DNA of 64,000 bases from Anaerolineae bacterium. Lineage in GTDB: Bacteria; Chloroflexota; Anaerolineae; Anaerolineales; Anaerolineaceae. Positions 60,839-64,000 of the stretch are shown piece after piece. How positions within the stretch are numbered: position 1 is the first letter of the stretch; each line of letters starts with the position of its first letter. The notes under the pieces are model-generated. The model saw only the letters and a program-made list of their open reading frames with translations, was not told where the DNA came from and searched no databases. The stretch is from the NCBI GenBank assembly GCA_013178095.1, contig JABLXK010000004.1, positions 124,001 through 188,000 on the forward strand. The letters run 5' to 3'. Made by a program: the position numbers and the translations under genes.

Positions 60839-62077
60839 TCAAAGGAGTTTCTTCAATGCTTCCAAAGTCGGTTCGACGATCGGCGCCGGTTGCACCGCCT
60901 GAATGGCCGCCTTTACGTCCTTCAGGCCGTTGCCGGTCAGCATGACCAGCACCGGGTCGCTGACGTCGAACAAGCCTTGTCTGACTGCCGCTTCCAGCCC
61001 GGCATAAGCCGTGGCCGCCGCCGGTTCGATGAAAATGCCTTCGCGTCCCAGGCGCGCGATAGCCGCCAGGATATGCTGGTCGCTGATGGTGATGTACCTG
61101 CCGCCGGTTTGGGTGGCCGCCCGCAGCGCGCGCAGCCCGTCGTGGGGATGGTCCACCGAAACGCTGTCCGCCAGGGTATCGGCTTTCACCGGGATGATCT
61201 CTTCAGTGCCGGCGTTGAAGGCGTTGGCGATAGCGGCCGAGCCTTCCGGCTGGATGCCGTAGATGTGCGGCATGTGCTCTAGCCAGCCCAGTTCGACTAG
61301 ATCTTTGAAGCCTTTATGAATGCCGGCAATGATGTTGCCATCTCCCACCGGCACGATCACGTTCAAGGGTTTCTTTAAGTTGCCTTTGTAAATGACTTGT
61401 TCCCAAATTTCAAAAGCTGCCGTCTTTTTACCCTCGGCTGTGAAGGGGTTGAAGCCGGTGTTGCGCGAGTACCAGCCGAATTCGTCAGCCGCTTTCAACG
61501 AAAGCTCAAAAGCGTCGTCGTACGTACCGTCCACCAGGAAGACGCGCGCGCCGAACACAATCAATTGCGCTACCTTGGCTTGCGGCGCGGCTTTCGGCAC
61601 GAAAATGACGGTTTTCTGCCTGGCTGCCGCGGCCATGCCGGCCAGCGCTGCGCCGGCGTTCCCCGAGGACGAGGTCACCACCACGTCTGCCTGGACTTCC
61701 CTGGCGCGCGCGATCACCACCGAACTGGCGCGATCCTTGAACGAGGCGGTCGGGTTGCGCCCGTCATCCTTTAACCATAATTGCTCCAGCCTGAGTTCCT
61801 CGGCCAGGGCTTTGGGTTGGTAAACCGGCGTCCAACCCACCGAACGCAGCGGTGTTCCCTGCAAACCCGGGTCGTCCACCGGCAGCAAGGGTAAATAACG
61901 CCAGATGGACTGTTCGGTGGAGGCTGCGATCTTTTCGGGTGAAAACGCTTTCTTTATCCCCTGGTAATCCAAAAGGATATCCAGGTTCCCGCCGTCGGCG
62001 GGGCATGTATAAGTTGCTTCGTGCGGTTGGTAGACTTTTCCGCACAAAGAACAGCGGTAGGTTTTGAATTTTTCCAT
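60839..62077 (-). CDS. thrC: Threonine synthase
   Basis: A 412-residue PLP enzyme converting O-phosphohomoserine to threonine. An N-terminal zinc-ribbon-like segment (CSLCGKVY... YTCPADGG) precedes the fold type II core. The PLP lysine is in NPTASFKDRA, the SSSGNAGAALAG loop binds phosphate, and VPVGDGNIIAGIHKGF is the glycine loop. The TPLRSVGWTPVY entry is typical. Length is normal. It starts 9 bp after a nucleoside-type permease gene. Confidence 0.92.
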   Translation of the reverse strand: MEKFKTYRCSLCGKVYQPHEATYTCPADGGNLDILLDYQGIKKAFSPEKIAASTEQSIWRYLPLLPVDDPGLQGTPLRSVGWTPVYQPKALAEELRLEQLWLKDDGRNPTASFKDRASSVVIARAREVQADVVVTSSSGNAGAALAGMAAAARQKTVIFVPKAAPQAKVAQLIVFGARVFLVDGTYDDAFELSLKAADEFGWYSRNTGFNPFTAEGKKTAAFEIWEQVIYKGNLKKPLNVIVPVGDGNIIAGIHKGFKDLVELGWLEHMPHIYGIQPEGSAAIANAFNAGTEEIIPVKADTLADSVSVDHPHDGLRALRAATQTGGRYITISDQHILAAIARLGREGIFIEPAAATAYAGLEAAVRQGLFDVSDPVLVMLTGNGLKDVKAAIQAVQPAPIVEPTLEALKKLL

Positions 62078-62086
62078 GAGAGTATT

Positions 62087-63079
62087 TTACTCTCTTTCGA
62101 ATGGCACCCCCAACGAAGCCGGCGGCGGCTTGCGCAGGAAACGGATCAGGCGGTACACCGCCCCGCGCACACTCCGCGGCAGCATGGCGAGCATCTTGGT
62201 TACCCATTCGGTATCGCCCACATTGACGAATAGCAGAGTCAGGATCATCAACGGGAAAGGCGCTACTTGCAGCACTTGCGAGGGTACGCTTGCCCATCTG
62301 GATTGCAGCACCAGCCCCAGCCATTGCAGGAAAACAAATAGAACAGATCCGAAAGTCCCGCGCAGCGGGTTCCAACCGCCGAAGATGGTGATGGAAAGCA
62401 CGATCCAGCCAATGCCGTCCAACCCGGTCATGGTTCCGTTCCAACCGGCTTTGACACACAACGAATACATCGGCCCGGCCAGCCCGATCAATCCGGCTCC
62501 CAGGGCAGTATAGATATAGCGTTGGCGGTTGACGTCGATGCCGCGCGAGTATGCTGAAGTGGGCTGCTCGCCCACCCCGCGCAGGATCAATCCCTGGCGG
62601 GTATGGAAGATCCAGTAATAACTGAATGTAATCAGAATATAACAAAAATACACCAGGATATTCTGCTGAAAAAACAGTTGGCCGATCACCGGTATATCTT
62701 TCAAAACCGGTATGGGCAGGCTTTGCACGGTCGGGCCGGGGACAACCATGAAGGGCGTTCCCAGGAAGTAAGCCAGATCTCGGAAGAGCATCGACAAGAT
62801 AAACCCAACCGCCACCTGTGATTGTTTTAAAGATATGCTGCTGAACGAAATCAGCAAACCGGCCGCCGCACCGGTCAGAAATCCGGCCAGCAAGCCTAAC
62901 CACACCACCCCGGTCGTATAAGCAGTCGCAAATCCGACCATGGCCGTCAGCACGATCAAACCGTTGGCAGACAGATTGATCACGCCCGAACGTTCCGAGA
63001 AGGTCTCGCCGATCACTGCCACGGCTACCGGCGTGGCAGCCGCCACCACTCCCGCCATGCCCGTAATGAATTCATTCAT
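62087..63079 (-). CDS. Nucleoside-type ABC transporter permease (YufQ/NupQ-like, BmpA system)
   Basis: A 330-residue permease with about nine or ten helices, starting with TPVAVAVIGETFSERSGVINLSANGLIVL, the conserved ERSGVINL.. motif of the branched-chain/simple-sugar permease group used by purine-nucleoside (BmpA/YufNOPQ) importers. GVGEQPTSAYSRGIDV is the family's cytoplasmic loop. It overlaps the other permease gene by 8 bp. The ATPase and binding-protein genes should lie beyond the right edge. Confidence 0.9.
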   Translation of the reverse strand: MNEFITGMAGVVAAATPVAVAVIGETFSERSGVINLSANGLIVLTAMVGFATAYTTGVVWLGLLAGFLTGAAAGLLISFSSISLKQSQVAVGFILSMLFRDLAYFLGTPFMVVPGPTVQSLPIPVLKDIPVIGQLFFQQNILVYFCYILITFSYYWIFHTRQGLILRGVGEQPTSAYSRGIDVNRQRYIYTALGAGLIGLAGPMYSLCVKAGWNGTMTGLDGIGWIVLSITIFGGWNPLRGTFGSVLFVFLQWLGLVLQSRWASVPSQVLQVAPFPLMILTLLFVNVGDTEWVTKMLAMLPRSVRGAVYRLIRFLRKPPPASLGVPFERE

Positions 63080-64000
63080 TGCTTGGTTTTTCCTCTTTTC
63101 TCTGCAATTTCTTCCTCACGCCCCCCATTATCAAAAAGAAAAACACCAGGGATGATTGCATCACGCCTGACAAGGTCGAATCCAGTTTCATCATGATTGG
63201 CAATTGAATACCGCCGATGTTCAAGGCGGCAAACAGCAGCGCCACCGGCACCGCCCAAATGATCTGGTAATCCACCAGCATGGCTACCAGCAATCCTAAA
63301 AAGCCGTATCCGGACGAGATGGATGGGATCAAGCGGTGGTAAACGCCCAATACTTGCACCGCTCCTGTCAGGCCGGCGAAAACGCCGCACAGGATAAAAG
63401 ACAACAGCATATATTTGGATGGGGAAATGCCCATTTGGATCGCGGCTCGGGTGTTTTTTCCGACAGCTTTCAAGCGCAATCCTACCACCGTGAATTTCAT
63501 CAGGATGAAGACCACCACAATTGAGATAATCGCCAGGGATAACGACCAGGGACTCAAGCGGAAACCCTGAAACATCGGCAGCCAGAGGGCAGCATCGAAG
63601 GGCGCGGTACCGCTCATCGAAGCCACCCCCGCCCTTTTCCAGGGGCCGAAAATCAACCATAATGACAAAGCAGTGGCAATGAAATTCAAACCCAACCCGG
63701 CGAAAATCTCACTCACGCCGCCGTAGAATTTCAGAGCACCGACCAGCAGCGCCCAAATCACCCCGCCGGCCACCCCCGCCAAAAAGCCGGCCAGGATGAT
63801 AACCGCAGGCGGCAGACCCGAATCCTGCAGCAATCGCAGCGCACCGGTGGTCATAATGGCCCCCAGCATGATCTGACCTTCTATTCCGATATTCATCAAT
63901 CCCGCCGTGAAAGCGATCACTAACCCGCAGGTGGTCAGAATCAAAGGCACCCAGGCAACAATCGTATCTGCGATTTTAATAGGCGTGGAAACCACCCCCA
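63072..64000 (-). CDS. Nucleoside-type ABC transporter permease (YufP/NupP-like), partial at N-terminus
   Basis: At least 307 residues; the frame is still open at the window edge, and family members have one or two further N-terminal helices, so the true start is outside. VIAFTAGLMNIGIEGQIMLGAI is the hallmark motif of this permease class, and AVGKNTRAAIQMGIS is the cytoplasmic loop. It pairs with the permease at 62087-63079 (8-bp overlap) to import nucleosides or nucleobases, which fits the nearby dihydropyrimidinase. Confidence 0.9.
   Translation of the reverse strand, partial: GVVSTPIKIADTIVAWVPLILTTCGLVIAFTAGLMNIGIEGQIMLGAIMTTGALRLLQDSGLPPAVIILAGFLAGVAGGVIWALLVGALKFYGGVSEIFAGLGLNFIATALSLWLIFGPWKRAGVASMSGTAPFDAALWLPMFQGFRLSPWSLSLAIISIVVVFILMKFTVVGLRLKAVGKNTRAAIQMGISPSKYMLLSFILCGVFAGLTGAVQVLGVYHRLIPSISSGYGFLGLLVAMLVDYQIIWAVPVALLFAALNIGGIQLPIMMKLDSTLSGVMQSSLVFFFLIMGGVRKKLQRKEEKPSNE

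Noticed and set aside
61764-62903. Long open frame of 379 codons on the minus strand
   Set aside because: It overlaps the permease and threonine synthase genes in another frame, is Arg/Pro/Gly/His-rich and has no motif. It is a shadow of G+C-rich codons.

Overview
The window looks like chromosomal DNA of a free-living, probably anaerobic or fermentative bacterium of the phylum Chloroflexota, most likely class Anaerolineae. This is inference. It rests on the mix of genes (pyruvate phosphate dikinase, SelB, a TrpB2-type tryptophan synthase beta chain, many CUT1 sugar-transport and nucleoside-transport genes, membrane GT-C glycosyltransferases, E. coli-like -35/-10 promoters) and not on a marker tree. 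No rRNA, CRISPR array or prophage is visible. One tRNA and one insertion sequence are present.

Layout. 1-2.4 kb: mreC (cut by the window edge) and mreB on the minus strand, a tRNA-Gly(CCC) behind a consensus promoter, and a NagD-type HAD phosphatase. 2.5-7.5 kb: an envelope-glycan-like set (two large multi-membrane GT-C-type proteins, a small membrane protein and a GT2 glycosyltransferase), closed by a terminator. 7.6-13.1 kb: the most unusual part. A GAF/PAS/HD-GYP cyclic-di-GMP phosphodiesterase is followed by a class I cyclic-di-GMP riboswitch with a strong terminator hairpin. The riboswitch precedes a three-gene operon for a small secreted protein, a SipW-like (S26B) signal peptidase fused to a DUF5305-like domain, and a membrane-anchored RTX-repeat protein. 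13.1-22.8 kb: amino-acid and nitrogen metabolism. argG and argH have a leader carrying a promoter, a small ORF and a terminator. trpB2 sits behind a tryptophan T-box plus a 14-codon leader ORF. A full-length glutamate synthase large subunit follows.

22.9-30.9 kb (minus strand): a carbohydrate-utilisation operon (LacI regulator with a 36-bp dyad operator, solute-binding lipoprotein, two permeases, cytoplasmic GH3 glycosidase), with an IS481-type element inserted beside the regulator's promoter. 31-40.2 kb (plus strand): an amidohydrolase/deaminase, an orphan gene, a membrane GGDEF-EAL protein with intact motifs, a TPR/lytic-transglycosylase lipoprotein with a leaderless-looking promoter, and an ECF sigma factor overlapping a membrane anti-sigma-like protein. 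40.2-48.1 kb (minus): ppdK, a DUF2905 protein, and a tdk-hpt-cca-hydrolase-DUF362 operon with near-zero spacing.

48.2-64 kb (minus): ribosomal operon rplU-rpmA-rpmE, in which L31 carries an extra domain resembling the RNA polymerase alpha C-terminal domain; selB; a coiled-coil protein; three complex-I/Mrp-like membrane subunits that lack the usual channel lysine; dihydropyrimidinase; two PLP enzymes (one of them threonine synthase); a GT2 enzyme; and two nucleoside-type ABC permeases, the last cut by the window end. The dihydropyrimidinase and the nucleoside-type permeases suggest pyrimidine or nucleobase salvage and catabolism.
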